From Celerinatantimonas yamalensis (GTDB taxonomy: Bacteria > Pseudomonadota > Gammaproteobacteria > Enterobacterales > Celerinatantimonadaceae): a DNA stretch of 64,000 nucleotides. This document shows, one piece after another, positions 10,763 to 19,625 of the stretch; position 1 is the stretch's first letter, and every line of letters begins with the position of its first letter. Where the stretch lies: the NCBI RefSeq assembly GCF_046054155.1, contig NZ_JBEQCT010000005.1:124001-188000 (forward strand). Reading direction: 5' to 3'. Under the pieces are notes generated by a model. That model saw only the letters and a list, made by a program, of their open reading frames with translations. It ran no database searches and had not been told where the DNA came from. A program made the position numbers and the translations under genes.

Positions 10763-11557
10763 ATGACTAAGTTGGCTGTGATAGACACGCATTGCCATTT
10801 AGATTTTTCCCCGTTTAGCGCACTTGAGTCTCAGTTACTGCATTGGCAAGCGCTGGGGATCGAGCGGTATGTGGTCCCTGCCATCGGCCCACAAAATTGG
10901 CAAAAGCTGTTTGCGCTTCACGCTAAGCACTCGCAAATTTCAATTGCTTTGGGCATTCATCCTTGTTTCCCTGATGGATTTGGACATCTGGATACACTGC
11001 GCACGCACGTTGCACAAGCCTATCACCAGATTGTTGCTATAGGTGAGTGCGGTTTGGATCGCCGCTTTGCCAATACGATGAGCGAACAGTGCCGTGTATT
11101 TGAGTGCCATTTGCAGTTGGCGGCCCAATATCAATTGCCACTTATTATTCATAGTGTTCGTATGAATGATGAAGTCTATGCACTGTTAAAGCGTTATTCA
11201 ATTTCAACGGGCGGGGTTATCCATGCCTTTCAAGGTTCTCAAGTGCAGGCGCAGCGGTTTATTGAACAGGGTTTTAAGTTAGGCGTTGGCGGTGCCATCA
11301 CTTGGCCTCGCGGTATAAAACTGCAAGATGTTCTGGCCACACTGCCACTTGAGGCATTGGTGTTAGAAACAGATGCGCCAGATATGCCGCTCTATGGCAT
11401 GCACAAGGGAGACAATACGCCTGCTGCGTTATTTGCCATTTTGGCGAAACTATCAGATTTATTTTCAAAAAATGAAATATTTTTATCTGAAATTTTTGTG
11501 AATAACAGTTATTCCATCTTTTGGCCGAATGAATATAAGGGCGCGATAGCTAATTGA
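10763..11557 (+). CDS. yjjV: TatD-family metal-dependent hydrolase (YjjV-like)
   Basis: TIM-barrel metallohydrolase of the TatD DNase family; relatives act as 3'-5' nucleases, and the substrate of YjjV itself is not well defined. Metal-ligand motifs are all present: HCH at residues 10-12, Glu95 in GECGLDR, His130 in IHS, His154 in VIHAF and Asp204 in ETDAPD. Length is 264 residues, close to the usual 260. I chose the ATG at 10763 because TCTGGAG lies 6 bases upstream and it starts just before the conserved DTHCHLDF. The longer frame from 10703 adds 20 non-conserved residues. It lies between prfC and the nucleoside genes, as in enterobacteria. Confidence 0.92.
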   Translation: MTKLAVIDTHCHLDFSPFSALESQLLHWQALGIERYVVPAIGPQNWQKLFALHAKHSQISIALGIHPCFPDGFGHLDTLRTHVAQAYHQIVAIGECGLDRRFANTMSEQCRVFECHLQLAAQYQLPLIIHSVRMNDEVYALLKRYSISTGGVIHAFQGSQVQAQRFIEQGFKLGVGGAITWPRGIKLQDVLATLPLEALVLETDAPDMPLYGMHKGDNTPAALFAILAKLSDLFSKNEIFLSEIFVNNSYSIFWPNEYKGAIAN

Positions 11558-11566
11558 CGCAGATTT

Positions 11567-11580
11567 GTTGAAAATGCAAC
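11567..11580 (+). promoter_or_regulatory. Candidate CytR operator upstream of nupC
   Basis: GTTG-N6-CAAC inverted repeat whose right half is AATGCAAC, the exact complement of the CytR half-site GTTGCATT known from E. coli. It lies about 140 bases before nupC, a classic CytR/CRP-controlled gene. The rest of the 160-base gap holds two small 6-bp hairpins (GATTCA/TGAATC near 11602-11618 and CTAACG/CGTTAG near 11638-11659). No clear CRP consensus was found. The motif match is seen; regulation is inferred. Confidence 0.42.
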
Positions 11581-11717
11581 ATAGACCCGCATAACAGCGG
11601 CTTTGATTCACCCCATGAATCAGGCAAAATACCTTCCTAACGGGACCCTTTTCGTTAGAGTCCGCGCAAAAACAAATACCCCCTTTAACGTACACAACTG
11701 ATTATCGGAATTTCAAG

Positions 11718-12977
11718 ATGAATGTATTGATGAGCTTGGTCGGGATGGCCTTTTTGCTTGCTGTCGCTTACCTACTTTCAGAAAACCGTAAAGCTATTCG
11801 ACTACGGACTGTCGGACTGGCTTTTATTATCCAATTTAGTATCGGTGTGCTGGTTTTATTTAGTGATACTGGTAAAGCTGTATTAGGTGACATGGCGGGA
11901 GGGGTTGAAGTGGTCATTCAAGCCGCTCAAGCTGGGATGACTTTCCTGTTTGGTGGTTTATCGACTGCTGCTGCTGGTAAAGCAGGCCTTGGATTTATTT
12001 TTGCCACAAACGTCCTACCGTTGATTGTATTCATCTCATCTGTGATTACCGTGTTATATCACTTGGGGGTGATGCAATTTATTATCCGTACTATTGGTGG
12101 TTTCTTGCAGTATTGCTTGAAAACAAGTCGTACTGAGTCGCTGTCGGCAACGGCCAATATCTTTATGGGGCAAACCGAAGCGCCATTGGTCGTACGTCCC
12201 TTTATTGCGAAGATGACGCGCTCTGAGTTATTTGCGGTCATGGTGGGTGGACTGGCCTCTGTCGCGGGTTCAACACTGGCCGGTTATGCGGGTTTGGGGA
12301 TTAAGCTTGAGTACTTGATTGCAGCCTCATTTATGGCAGCGCCAGGTGGCTTGTTGATGGCAAAGATGATTGTTCCTGAAACACAAAAGCATAATGATGA
12401 TATTGAAGGCACGCTGGCAGAAGAGGAAAAACATGTCAACGTCATTGATGCCGCTGCATCTGGCGCTGCATCTGGGATGTCACTCGCGCTTAATGTCGGC
12501 GCTATGTTACTGGCCTTTATTGGGATTGTGGCGCTATTGAATATGATCGTCGGTGGTATTGGCGGTTGGTTTGGTATTGATCATCTTACGATTCAACTGA
12601 TTTTAGGATGGGTATTTGCTCCAGTTGCTTATTTGATTGGGGTTCCGTGGCATGAAGCCGTGGTGGCTGGTTCGTTTATTGGTGAAAAAATAGTTCTGAA
12701 CGAGTTTGTGGCTTATATCGATTTAGTGCCTTATCTGCACGGTGATAAATTGGTGGCGGCCACCCAAATGGCGATGAGTGAACATACCAAAGCGATTATT
12801 ACCTTTGCCCTGTGTGGTTTTGCTAACATTAGCTCAATTGCTATTTTGCTGGGAGGGTTAGGTGGTATGGCGCCTAGTCGTCGTCATGAAATGGCTGAAT
12901 TAGGCGTTAAAGCAATTATTGCTGGGACACTATCGAACTTAATGAGTGCGACTATTGCTGGGTTATTTATTCACTAA
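11718..12977 (+). CDS. nupC: Nucleoside transporter NupC (CNT family)
   Basis: Cation-coupled concentrative nucleoside permease of the inner membrane, importing nucleosides that deoA, deoB and deoD then cleave. The 419-residue protein is hydrophobic throughout with about ten membrane segments. It has the family's conserved central stretch (GQTEAPLVVRPF, residues 151-162) and the C-terminal signature of Asn-Ile-Ser after CGFA. The ATG at 11718 follows the weak upstream AAG and gives the normal N-terminus. It is monocistronic, with its own terminator and a CytR-like site upstream. Confidence 0.95.
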   Translation: MNVLMSLVGMAFLLAVAYLLSENRKAIRLRTVGLAFIIQFSIGVLVLFSDTGKAVLGDMAGGVEVVIQAAQAGMTFLFGGLSTAAAGKAGLGFIFATNVLPLIVFISSVITVLYHLGVMQFIIRTIGGFLQYCLKTSRTESLSATANIFMGQTEAPLVVRPFIAKMTRSELFAVMVGGLASVAGSTLAGYAGLGIKLEYLIAASFMAAPGGLLMAKMIVPETQKHNDDIEGTLAEEEKHVNVIDAAASGAASGMSLALNVGAMLLAFIGIVALLNMIVGGIGGWFGIDHLTIQLILGWVFAPVAYLIGVPWHEAVVAGSFIGEKIVLNEFVAYIDLVPYLHGDKLVAATQMAMSEHTKAIITFALCGFANISSIAILLGGLGGMAPSRRHEMAELGVKAIIAGTLSNLMSATIAGLFIH

Positions 12978-12994
12978 ACTCGATAAGGGTTGAT

Positions 12995-13023
12995 AAAAAG
13001 AAGGCGTTCAGCCTTCTTTTTTT
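12995..13023 (+). terminator. Terminator after nupC, usable in both directions
   Basis: An 11-bp stem, AAAAAGAAGGC with GCCTTCTTTTT, and a 5-base loop. Flanking A and T runs make it work on both strands, serving nupC and the oppositely oriented gene that ends at 13031. Confidence 0.9.
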
Positions 13024-13030
13024 GTCTTCG

Positions 13031-14395
13031 CTAGCGTATCTCGCTGTGTGACAGTGGTGAAATGGCTTGTTGATAATCACTCAAAGCTGCTTGAACGAGT
13101 TCCTGCAGATGCTTAAAAACCGGCATCTTTAAATAGCTGGCCGGAGCGACTCGGTTGGCCTGAGTAACTAAGTTGTAACGACAGCGTTGGATCAAAAGAT
13201 GATCATTGATCGGCGTTAAACTTTTCAATGTTCTTGGAAAGTGCGTATCCAGATATTCAAAATAATGTTGATTGGTTTGGATATCTCGCATCTGAAAAGG
13301 ATAACGATAATGGGAGCGTTCTGTGACCGGACAATAGCCACCAAATGGCGTACTAAACCAGCGATCTCGCCACCATCCAACCGCTCGACCATCAGCTAAA
13401 AAAGCGGTTTGACGATCCGGATGGGCAAATAGATAAAATACCTCTGCCTGTTTTTCCCTAATTCTCTCAATAGAACCCATGATCGCCGCACCGCGCATAC
13501 AACTTTCTTGCTCAAGATAATGGTGTAGATGATGAGCACTGTCAGTAATTGATCGTAGCATTTGAAAATGGGCATAAGTGACCAGTGATGGTTGAATCAA
13601 ATAGTGGCGTCGCCAGCAAGGGGATGGGCCATATTGTAGATCTTCAAAATGGTAGCGATTCATCAACTGTTGATAACGGCGTTTGAGCGCTTCGGTTAAT
13701 GGGGCATCGGCAAATGTAGTTAGGCGATTATCTGCTTTATTTTGATAGTGAGCGTCAGGCTCGCTCAGTTCACTGAGATTATGTGTGCTCATTAATTGGT
13801 AACCGCTGGTTGCCTCACTACTGGTTAATAACCACAGTCGTAAGCCACCCGCAAATGCTAAAACATGCCCCTCGGTTTGCATGGCTAACAGTTCTTTGGG
13901 CGCAAACTGTTGCTCTAATTGTCGAGTGTAGCGCCCCAGCAATAACGCAAATTCATGGAGCAATTGATAATAGCGTTTACTGGTGATCCCCAATCGTTGG
14001 ATGCTTGTCGTAGCATTAAGTGATTGAGTCAAATGTTCTGCTAGGGTATGCAGCAATGCCGCTGTTGCAGGTTTAGTGGGGGTATATACTTTTAGACAGT
14101 GTCGGCAGCGTAAGCGCTGGCGGCCCGCACTGGTTAAGCCATAACGCTGCGGGCGCTTCAGAGTGGTTAAATCACAACCATTCGGGCATTGATCCATTGT
14201 TTGAGGGAATTGCTGTGGTAGTTTTTCAGCGATGAGCTGGGTCACGAGCTGATTGTCAATTAATGGTGGGTAACTACCACACTCAGCGCAATACAATGCT
14301 GGGTAACCCAGATGGTAACTGAGCGGTTGATAATCCGCACTGGCCGTCAGACCAAAATTTTTACAGCCCCAACTTTTGCAACAATTTAACTGCAT
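13031..14395 (-). CDS. Transposase-like zinc-ribbon protein of unknown function (resembles the Vibrio USSDB7A type)
   Basis: Cytoplasmic protein of 454 residues from the chosen ATG at 14395, which has CAGG a few bases upstream; ATGs at 14419/14416 lack a ribosome site. The N-terminus carries cysteine pairs at 5/6 and 11, 36/39, 70/74 and 97/100. The last sits in GRQRLRCRHC, which reads like the zinc ribbon plus helix-turn-helix of IS1 InsA-type transposases. A helical segment (residues 110-165) follows, then a large domain with conserved Trp and Cys residues but no DDE triad that I could identify. No terminal inverted repeats or target duplication flank it, so it is not an active insertion sequence. 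I recall similar proteins in Vibrio labelled USSDB7A; that name is from memory. The function is unknown. Confidence 0.8.
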   Translation of the reverse strand: MQLNCCKSWGCKNFGLTASADYQPLSYHLGYPALYCAECGSYPPLIDNQLVTQLIAEKLPQQFPQTMDQCPNGCDLTTLKRPQRYGLTSAGRQRLRCRHCLKVYTPTKPATAALLHTLAEHLTQSLNATTSIQRLGITSKRYYQLLHEFALLLGRYTRQLEQQFAPKELLAMQTEGHVLAFAGGLRLWLLTSSEATSGYQLMSTHNLSELSEPDAHYQNKADNRLTTFADAPLTEALKRRYQQLMNRYHFEDLQYGPSPCWRRHYLIQPSLVTYAHFQMLRSITDSAHHLHHYLEQESCMRGAAIMGSIERIREKQAEVFYLFAHPDRQTAFLADGRAVGWWRDRWFSTPFGGYCPVTERSHYRYPFQMRDIQTNQHYFEYLDTHFPRTLKSLTPINDHLLIQRCRYNLVTQANRVAPASYLKMPVFKHLQELVQAALSDYQQAISPLSHSEIR

Positions 14396-14598
14396 TTTTA
14401 CCTGTGTCCTATCCATCATCAGGCTACATCATTCAGGTTTTACTCATTTTTTTCAACAGATAGGGGAAATAAAATTAAAAGTGAATGAAAATAGATCACA
14501 AAACCTGATTTTTTGGCTTTTCAATAGATAGCTTTTCCATAAAATACTGAGGTGCATTGCTGGTTAACCCAGTTTGCTAGGCTGTTAAGCCGACTAAA

Positions 14599-14740
14599 CC
14601 ACATTCAGTTTGACTAATAGAGCGAATTTCCTTGCTGCTCGCTTTGTTAGCTTGGTTATCAGTGTATCTGTGTGTATGCGTGGACCAATGGGGGGGACAC
14701 TATTCCTATAGATTAGTGCTGATAACTAAGCTGAATGTGG
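14599..14740. other. Nested inverted repeats between genes, possible structured RNA
   Basis: CCACATTCAG (14599-14608) is the exact complement of CTGAATGTGG (14731-14740). Nested inside, GCTTGGTTATCAG (14650-14662) pairs with CTGATAACTAAGC (14719-14731) with one G-T pair. Inside that, AGTGT (14661-14665) can pair with ACACT (14697-14701), and AGCGA/TCGCT forms a small side hairpin near 14618-14641. The centre carries a run of seven G. Together this can fold as a branched element of about 140 bases. It lies in the 655-base gap between the transposase-like gene and tal. The rest of that gap is AT-rich, with the tal promoter at its end. No family was recognised. Confidence 0.4.
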
Positions 14741-14868
14741 CTTTTCTCCCTTACATCTAAATCTTCCATCGATTTGCTAATCTGTTTGCAGTTTTTTATC
14801 CTATTTTCTATTACTGCATTAATTTCTACCAAATATTTGTATTAATTGACCGCTTTAATTCACTTTTT

Positions 14869-14920
14869 AACAATATTGTTGAGATGAATAGTTGATCATT
14901 CCGGCATGATTCTATCTAAT
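14869..14920 (+). promoter_or_regulatory. Putative tal promoter with adjoining 12-bp palindrome
   Basis: TTGATC (14892-14897), a 17-base spacer and TCTAAT (14915-14920) fit a sigma-70 promoter with 4/6 and 5/6 matches. A perfect 12-bp palindrome AACAATATTGTT (14869-14880) sits just upstream of the -35 box, where a regulator could bind. Transcription would start near 14927, giving a leader of about 125 bases. Confidence 0.45.
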
Positions 14921-14936
14921 GAATAGACAGAGTGCC

Positions 14937-15026
14937 CGGTACATGGGAACCTCGCAATAAAGCATTTGTGAGTCGCTCGTTAGTTGTAGGTCCCCATGTC
15001 ACCAGACAATAGTTTCACATGTACCG
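14937..15026 (+). promoter_or_regulatory. Structured 5' leader of tal with two mutually exclusive stems
   Basis: Stem A: 14938-14951 pairs with 14989-15003 (core ACATGGGAACC with GGTCCCCATGT), about 14 pairs with one A-C mismatch and one bulged C. Stem B: CGGTACATG (14937-14945) is the perfect complement of CATGTACCG (15018-15026), which ends a few bases before the purine-rich ribosome site (GAGAGTAAGAGG at 15029-15040). Both stems use 14938-14945, so only one can form at a time. This is the geometry of a switch or attenuator, but I know no family matching it, and there is no U-run to act as a terminator. Confidence 0.42.
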
Positions 15027-15050
15027 ATGAGAGTAAGAGGTTTATTATTC

Positions 15051-16001
15051 ATGGCGACTTTACTAAGTCAGTTAAAACAATATACGACGGTTGTAGCAGA
15101 TACTGGAGACATCGACACGATTGAGCAGTATCAACCACAAGATGCCACAACAAACCCATCTTTAGTGCTCAAAGCCCTGCTAAAACCATCTGCCGATGAG
15201 CTGATTAGCCAAGCCGCAAAATGGGCAACCCAACACAGTAATAATGCTGAAGAACAGGTCCTTGAAGCGGGCGATTGGTTAGCTGTTCATATTGGTAGTC
15301 AAATTCTTGATTTGGTTCCAGGGCGGGTGTCGACAGAAGTTGATGCACGGTTATCATATGATACTCAGGCAAGTGTGGCGAAGGCCCGCAAACTGATTAA
15401 AATGTATGAAGATAAAGGAATTAACCGTGATCGCGTGCTGATTAAGCTAGCTTCTACTTGGCAAGGGATTCGCGCAGCAGAAATTCTTGAAAGTGAAGGG
15501 ATTAACTGTAACTTAACATTACTATTCTCGTTTGCACAAGCGCGTGCTTGTGCGGAAGCGGGGGCATTTTTGATCTCGCCATTTGTGGGGCGTATTCTGG
15601 ACTGGCATAAAGCCTCAACTGGGCAAGAGTACACTGCGCAAAATGATCCGGGTGTTATTTCGGTCACTCAAATTTATAACTACTATAAAAAACATGGTTA
15701 TAAAACTGTGGTGATGGGAGCAAGTTTCCGCAATGTGGGTGAAATCCTAGCATTGGCTGGTTGTGATCGTTTGACCATTAGCCCTGCACTACTTGAAGAG
15801 CTAAATAACAGTGAAGAAACACTGGAACGTCATTTGATTGATGATTTTAAAGTCGAAACGACACCTGGCAAAATGACTGAATCTGAATTTCTTTGGGATC
15901 ATAACCAAGACCCAATGGCCGTAGATAAATTGGCGGAAGGTATTCGTAACTTCGCCGCAGACCAATTGCGTATGGAAGAGATGATCCGCGCTAAATTGTA
16001 A
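15051..16001 (+). CDS. tal: Transaldolase
   Basis: Pentose phosphate pathway enzyme that moves a dihydroxyacetone unit from sedoheptulose 7-phosphate to glyceraldehyde 3-phosphate. Schiff-base Lys132 lies in [12 protein letters not shown], the same number as in E. coli TalB, and Asp17 and the [10 protein letters not shown] motif (31-40) are present. Length from ATG 15051 is 316 residues, the family norm. The longer frame from 15027 adds eight residues and lacks a ribosome site, whereas GAGAGTAAGAGG precedes 15051. It stands alone with its own promoter, leader and terminator, inserted in the nucleoside salvage neighbourhood where deoC might be expected. Confidence 0.97.
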   Translation: MATLLSQLKQYTTVVADTGDIDTIEQYQPQDATTNPSLVLKALLKPSADELISQAAKWATQHSNNAEEQVLEAGDWLAVHIGSQILDLVPGRVSTEVDARLSYDTQASVAKARKLIKMYEDKGINRDRVLIKLASTWQGIRAAEILESEGINCNLTLLFSFAQARACAEAGAFLISPFVGRILDWHKASTGQEYTAQNDPGVISVTQIYNYYKKHGYKTVVMGASFRNVGEILALAGCDRLTISPALLEELNNSEETLERHLIDDFKVETTPGKMTESEFLWDHNQDPMAVDKLAEGIRNFAADQLRMEEMIRAKL

Positions 16002-16027
16002 AATATAGCGGTATGAATAATGTAATG

Positions 16028-16053
16028 CGGTCGCCTTTCGGCGGCCGTTTTTT
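16028..16053 (+). terminator. Rho-independent terminator of tal
   Basis: CGGTCGCC (16028-16035), TTTC loop, GGCGGCCG (16040-16047) with one G-T pair, then six T residues. Confidence 0.92.
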
Positions 16054-16222
16054 ATCTAGCTAACTGAAGTCTGTTTATGGCGATCACGCTAGGGGCTGAA
16101 GGTATTATTTTAATTCCCTAGCAGAGTGTTTATCCGTAATCTAAGCCATATCTGAGGGACTTAAAATAGTAAACAATGATATAGTTTGACTCATTGTTGA
16201 AGCATTATTCACCAGACAGACG

Positions 16223-16896
16223 ATGACTAGTTTACTCTACCATTCCCTATGGTTGAGCTGCATCGGTATCTTGATGGCACGGGGTTCAAGCACTCTTTGA
16301 ATAAGGTCAACAACGTTCTGCACTTTTTGCAACGAATATTAATGAATTAAGCCAGTATCTGTCGTTCGCAAGGTTGCGAAAATGATCGACTGGGATTGTT
16401 ACACAAGCTAGACGGAATGGCAGAACTGATTGAGCCTGATACGGTTGTTCGCATGCCTTATAACAATCGAGTTGATGCCGTTTGATTATAGCGAATGACG
16501 CTTTAGGTCTTACTGCTATGGTCACAAATTTTTCATTGCTTTGAGTGGATGATCAATGGGAGTGCACGGGGTGGCGAGACTATTCAACAGTTGGCGATCA
16601 AGTGTCGTGGACATGGTGCAAGATGGATACCCCATGATGGATTATCTCGCTGAGCATCAAATTGAGATTGAATCATGTCCGACGAGTCATTTGCATACTA
16701 AGATGGTGGTCAGTGAGGAAATACATTCGTTACCTCAATTTTTGCATGTTAAAATTGAGGTAAGTTTGATACGAATGCTCCCGCAGTGAGCCGGATTGAT
16801 ATTGCACATGAATATCAGATTGCCTAAACCGGACCTGGCTTATTTACGAGCGATTGCGATAAGTTCAGTGCTTTGGTGTACAGACGGCATGTTTAG
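16223..16896 (+). pseudogene. add: Decayed adenosine deaminase gene
   Basis: Pieces of adenosine deaminase appear in order but in different frames. LPFPMVELHRYLDGTG (from 16237) matches the N-terminal HxHLDG metal site; IANDALGL (from about 16489) matches the mid-protein LAGDELGF region. GGETIQQLAIKCRGHGA (near 16560-16620) matches the segment ending in IGHG. DYLAEHQIEIESCPTSHLHT (about 16637-16700) matches the conserved C-terminal block, and NAPAVSRIDIAHEYQIA (after a frameshift near 16770) matches the tail. There are several stops and frameshifts, and the remnant spans about 670 bases against roughly 1,000 for an intact gene, so deletions have occurred too. The enzyme would convert adenosine to inosine for DeoD. 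It lies directly upstream of deoA. Confidence 0.88.
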
Positions 16897-16930
16897 CGCC
16901 GTCTCACAAGCAACAGATAGTTGATAATGC

Positions 16931-16938
16931 GTTGCAAC
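16931..16938 (+). promoter_or_regulatory. Candidate CytR half-site pair upstream of deoA
   Basis: GTTGCAAC is an 8-bp palindrome built from two GTTGCA-like CytR half-sites, 23 bases before the deoA start. It resembles the site before nupC. It is short, so chance is possible; the paired occurrence before two salvage genes is what makes it notable. Confidence 0.3.
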
Positions 16939-16961
16939 GAATAAAAATATAAGGATGCTTT

Positions 16962-18293
16962 ATGTTTTTACCCCAGGAGCTTATTCGGCGTAAACGTGAT
17001 GGTGAATCACTAGGTGATGACGCCATTCGGTTTTTAGTCGATGGTATCAATAATGGTCAATTAGTCGATAGCCAAGTGGCGGCATTGGCTATGGCTATCT
17101 ATTTTCAAGATATGAATGTCGTTGAATGTGCTGCACTCACCTGTGCGATGCGCGATAGTGGGCAAATCATCAACTGGACAGATTTTGACTTACCCGGCCC
17201 CATTGTCGACAAACATTCCACCGGTGGCGTTGGTGATTTAGTGTCGTTGGTGCTAGGGCCTATTGTAGCCGCTTGTGGTGGCTACGTTCCGATGGTATCT
17301 GGGCGAGGGCTCGGCCATACTGGCGGTACTCTCGATAAGCTTGAATCCATCGTGGGATACAATGCTTACCCTCAGCAGAGCCAATTTCAGCAAGTGGTGC
17401 GTGATGTTGGTATTGCGATTGTGGGTGCTAGTGGTGATATTGCTCCTGCCGATCAACGCCTTTATGCCATTCGCGATGTGACCGCCACCGTTGATTCGAT
17501 CCCGTTAATTTGCGCCTCTATTTTAAGTAAAAAGCTCGCTGCTGGCATCAATTCATTAGTGATGGATATTAAAGTCGGAAGTGGTGCGTTTATGACAACG
17601 CCTGAGCGTTCAGTGCAGCTTGCCGAACGGATTGTCGCGGTTGCTAACCAAGCTGGCTGTCGCACTAGTGCACTTTTAACGGATATGAATCAATCGTTGG
17701 CTTCTAGCTGTGGTAATGCGCTAGAGGTAATGGAAGCGATGGATTATCTGACTGGGAATTATCGTCATGTTCGCTTACACGAAGTCGTTGTCGCACTTGC
17801 ACAAATGATGCTGATGAATGCGCAATTAGTCGATAGTGCTGAGCAAGCTCGCAAAAAAATTGCAGATGTTTTAGCCACTGGTGCTGCCGCCGAGTGTTTT
17901 AATCGGATGGTCGCTGCCTTAGGGGGGCCAAAAGATCTATTAGCGCAAGGGAAATCCCATTTTGCTCAGGCGCCTGTGATTGCACCGCTGCTCGCCGAAA
18001 ATTGTGGATATATCAGTGCCATTGATACCCAACAAATCGGTATGGGGGTGGTTGCATTAGGAGGAGGACGGATTCGCCCTGGGCAGCTGATCGATCACCG
18101 TGTGGGATTGAGTCGTTGGCATCAGATTGGTGATTTGATCCAAGCCAATGAACCTATTGTCATGATCCATGCGGCCGACCAAAGTAGTTGGCAAAAAGCG
18201 GCCCGTCGAATTCGACATGCTATCCAGTTTAGCGAACAACCCGTGGCTGTGCCACCTGCGGTTTATCAGACTATTTCGCTTGAGGGGGAGTAA
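16962..18293 (+). CDS. deoA: Thymidine phosphorylase
   Basis: Cleaves thymidine and deoxyuridine with phosphate to the free base and 2-deoxyribose 1-phosphate, which DeoB then isomerises. The phosphate-binding motif KHSTGGVGD is at residues 84-92, and the nucleoside-phosphorylase signature around [16 protein letters not shown] is at 113-128. Length is 443 residues, typical. AAGGA lies 8 bases before the ATG. Its TAA shares one base with the deoB ATG, so the two are translationally coupled. The gene upstream is the add remnant rather than deoC. Confidence 0.97.
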   Translation: MFLPQELIRRKRDGESLGDDAIRFLVDGINNGQLVDSQVAALAMAIYFQDMNVVECAALTCAMRDSGQIINWTDFDLPGPIVDKHSTGGVGDLVSLVLGPIVAACGGYVPMVSGRGLGHTGGTLDKLESIVGYNAYPQQSQFQQVVRDVGIAIVGASGDIAPADQRLYAIRDVTATVDSIPLICASILSKKLAAGINSLVMDIKVGSGAFMTTPERSVQLAERIVAVANQAGCRTSALLTDMNQSLASSCGNALEVMEAMDYLTGNYRHVRLHEVVVALAQMMLMNAQLVDSAEQARKKIADVLATGAAAECFNRMVAALGGPKDLLAQGKSHFAQAPVIAPLLAENCGYISAIDTQQIGMGVVALGGGRIRPGQLIDHRVGLSRWHQIGDLIQANEPIVMIHAADQSSWQKAARRIRHAIQFSEQPVAVPPAVYQTISLEGE

Positions 18294-19528
18294 TGAAAAG
18301 AGCAATTATTTTAGTATTAGATTCATTTGGAGTGGGAGCGGCCGCTGATGCTGCTCATTTTGGTGATGCAGGGTCAGATACGCTTGGGCATATTGCCGAG
18401 CGCTGTCAAGCTGGCCTTGCTAATAATGATGTGCGCCAAGGTCCTTTGCAGTTACCTCAACTCAATCAGTTGGGATTAGGCCGTTTGGCTAAGGCGAGTC
18501 GCGGTGCTTCTGTCCCTGGGTTGGGTGATGTGCAGCCAACGGGTGCCTATGGATATGCTCAAGAGCTCTCAAGTGGCAAAGATACGCCCAGTGGCCACTG
18601 GGAAATAGCGGGTGTGCCAGTATTGTTTGAGTGGGGATATTTCTTGGAAGAGCACAATAGTTTCCCACAAGTATTGCTCGATGAACTAGTTGAACGTGCA
18701 CAGTTACCCGGTTATTTAGCTAATTGCCATGCTTCAGGGACTACTATATTGGAGCAGTTTGGTGAAGAGCATATGCGTACTGGTAAGCCGATTTTTTACA
18801 CTTCTGCTGATAGTGTGTTTCAGATTGCTTGTCATGAACAGACTTTTGGTGTGGAACGCTTGTACCAACTGTGTAAAATTGCTCGTGGGTTACTCGATGA
18901 CTATAATATTGGGCGTGTCATTGCACGTCCTTTTGTTGGTGATAGTGCCGCTAATTTTGTCCGCACGGGGAACCGGCACGACTACTCAGTCAATCCCCCC
19001 AGTGCAACCGTGTTAGATAAATTGGTCGCTGCCGGAGGCAGTGTCACCAGCATTGGTAAAATTGCCGATATTTATGCTCATCAGGGGATTACTCGGCAAG
19101 TGAAAGCGACTGGGTTAGCCCAGCTATTTGATACCACATTACAAGAAATTGAAGTCGCCGGTGACGATAGCATTGTGTTTACCAACTTCGTTGATTTTGA
19201 TTCATCGTTTGGTCATCGCCGCGATGTCGCAGGGTATGCAGGGGCTTTGGAATATTTTGATCAGCGATTACCAGAGCTTATCACCAGACTCAAAGCGGAT
19301 GACATGCTGATTATCACCGCTGATCATGGCTGTGACCCAACTTGGGGTGGCACCGATCATACCCGTGAACATATTCCGGTACTTGTCTCTGGTCCAAAGG
19401 TCGCGCCTGTCGATCTAGGAGGTCGAAAAAGTTTTGCTGATATAGGTCAAACGCTGGCTGACTATTTTGATTTGCCGACGATGGATTATGGTGAGAGCTT
19501 TTTAAGCCAAATACAAAGCGCTCAATAA
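18293..19528 (+). CDS. deoB: Phosphopentomutase
   Basis: Alkaline-phosphatase-superfamily enzyme that converts (deoxy)ribose 1-phosphate to the 5-phosphate. Metal-binding Asp10 (VLDSFGVGA) and the GSDTLGHI motif near residues 27-34 are present, as is [19 protein letters not shown] near 340-360 with the C-terminal Asp and His ligands. Length is 411 residues. The start overlaps the deoA stop by one base (TAATG). In the usual pathway its product is split by DeoC to acetaldehyde and glyceraldehyde 3-phosphate, but no deoC lies in this window. Confidence 0.97.
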   Translation: MKRAIILVLDSFGVGAAADAAHFGDAGSDTLGHIAERCQAGLANNDVRQGPLQLPQLNQLGLGRLAKASRGASVPGLGDVQPTGAYGYAQELSSGKDTPSGHWEIAGVPVLFEWGYFLEEHNSFPQVLLDELVERAQLPGYLANCHASGTTILEQFGEEHMRTGKPIFYTSADSVFQIACHEQTFGVERLYQLCKIARGLLDDYNIGRVIARPFVGDSAANFVRTGNRHDYSVNPPSATVLDKLVAAGGSVTSIGKIADIYAHQGITRQVKATGLAQLFDTTLQEIEVAGDDSIVFTNFVDFDSSFGHRRDVAGYAGALEYFDQRLPELITRLKADDMLIITADHGCDPTWGGTDHTREHIPVLVSGPKVAPVDLGGRKSFADIGQTLADYFDLPTMDYGESFLSQIQSAQ

Positions 19529-19625
19529 TTTTTTTGCCATTATTTTTCATGATATGTAATGAGCAAAGATAGTGATGAGACTTTGCACAGTGTCTTTTTT
19601 ATTAAAATAAATAGAAGGAATCGAT

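Noticed and set aside
11558..11717. A purine riboswitch before nupC
   Set aside because: Small hairpins are present, but none of the conserved core bases of purine riboswitches are there.
13031..14419. An intact insertion sequence around the transposase-like gene
   Set aside because: No terminal inverted repeats or target-site duplication were found at the edges.
14937..15003. A tRNA-like fold in the tal leader
   Set aside because: No acceptor stem of 7 bp, no T-loop motif and no anticodon arm could be fitted.
19529..19625. A terminator between deoB and deoD
   Set aside because: There is a T run but only a 4-bp stem, too weak to call.
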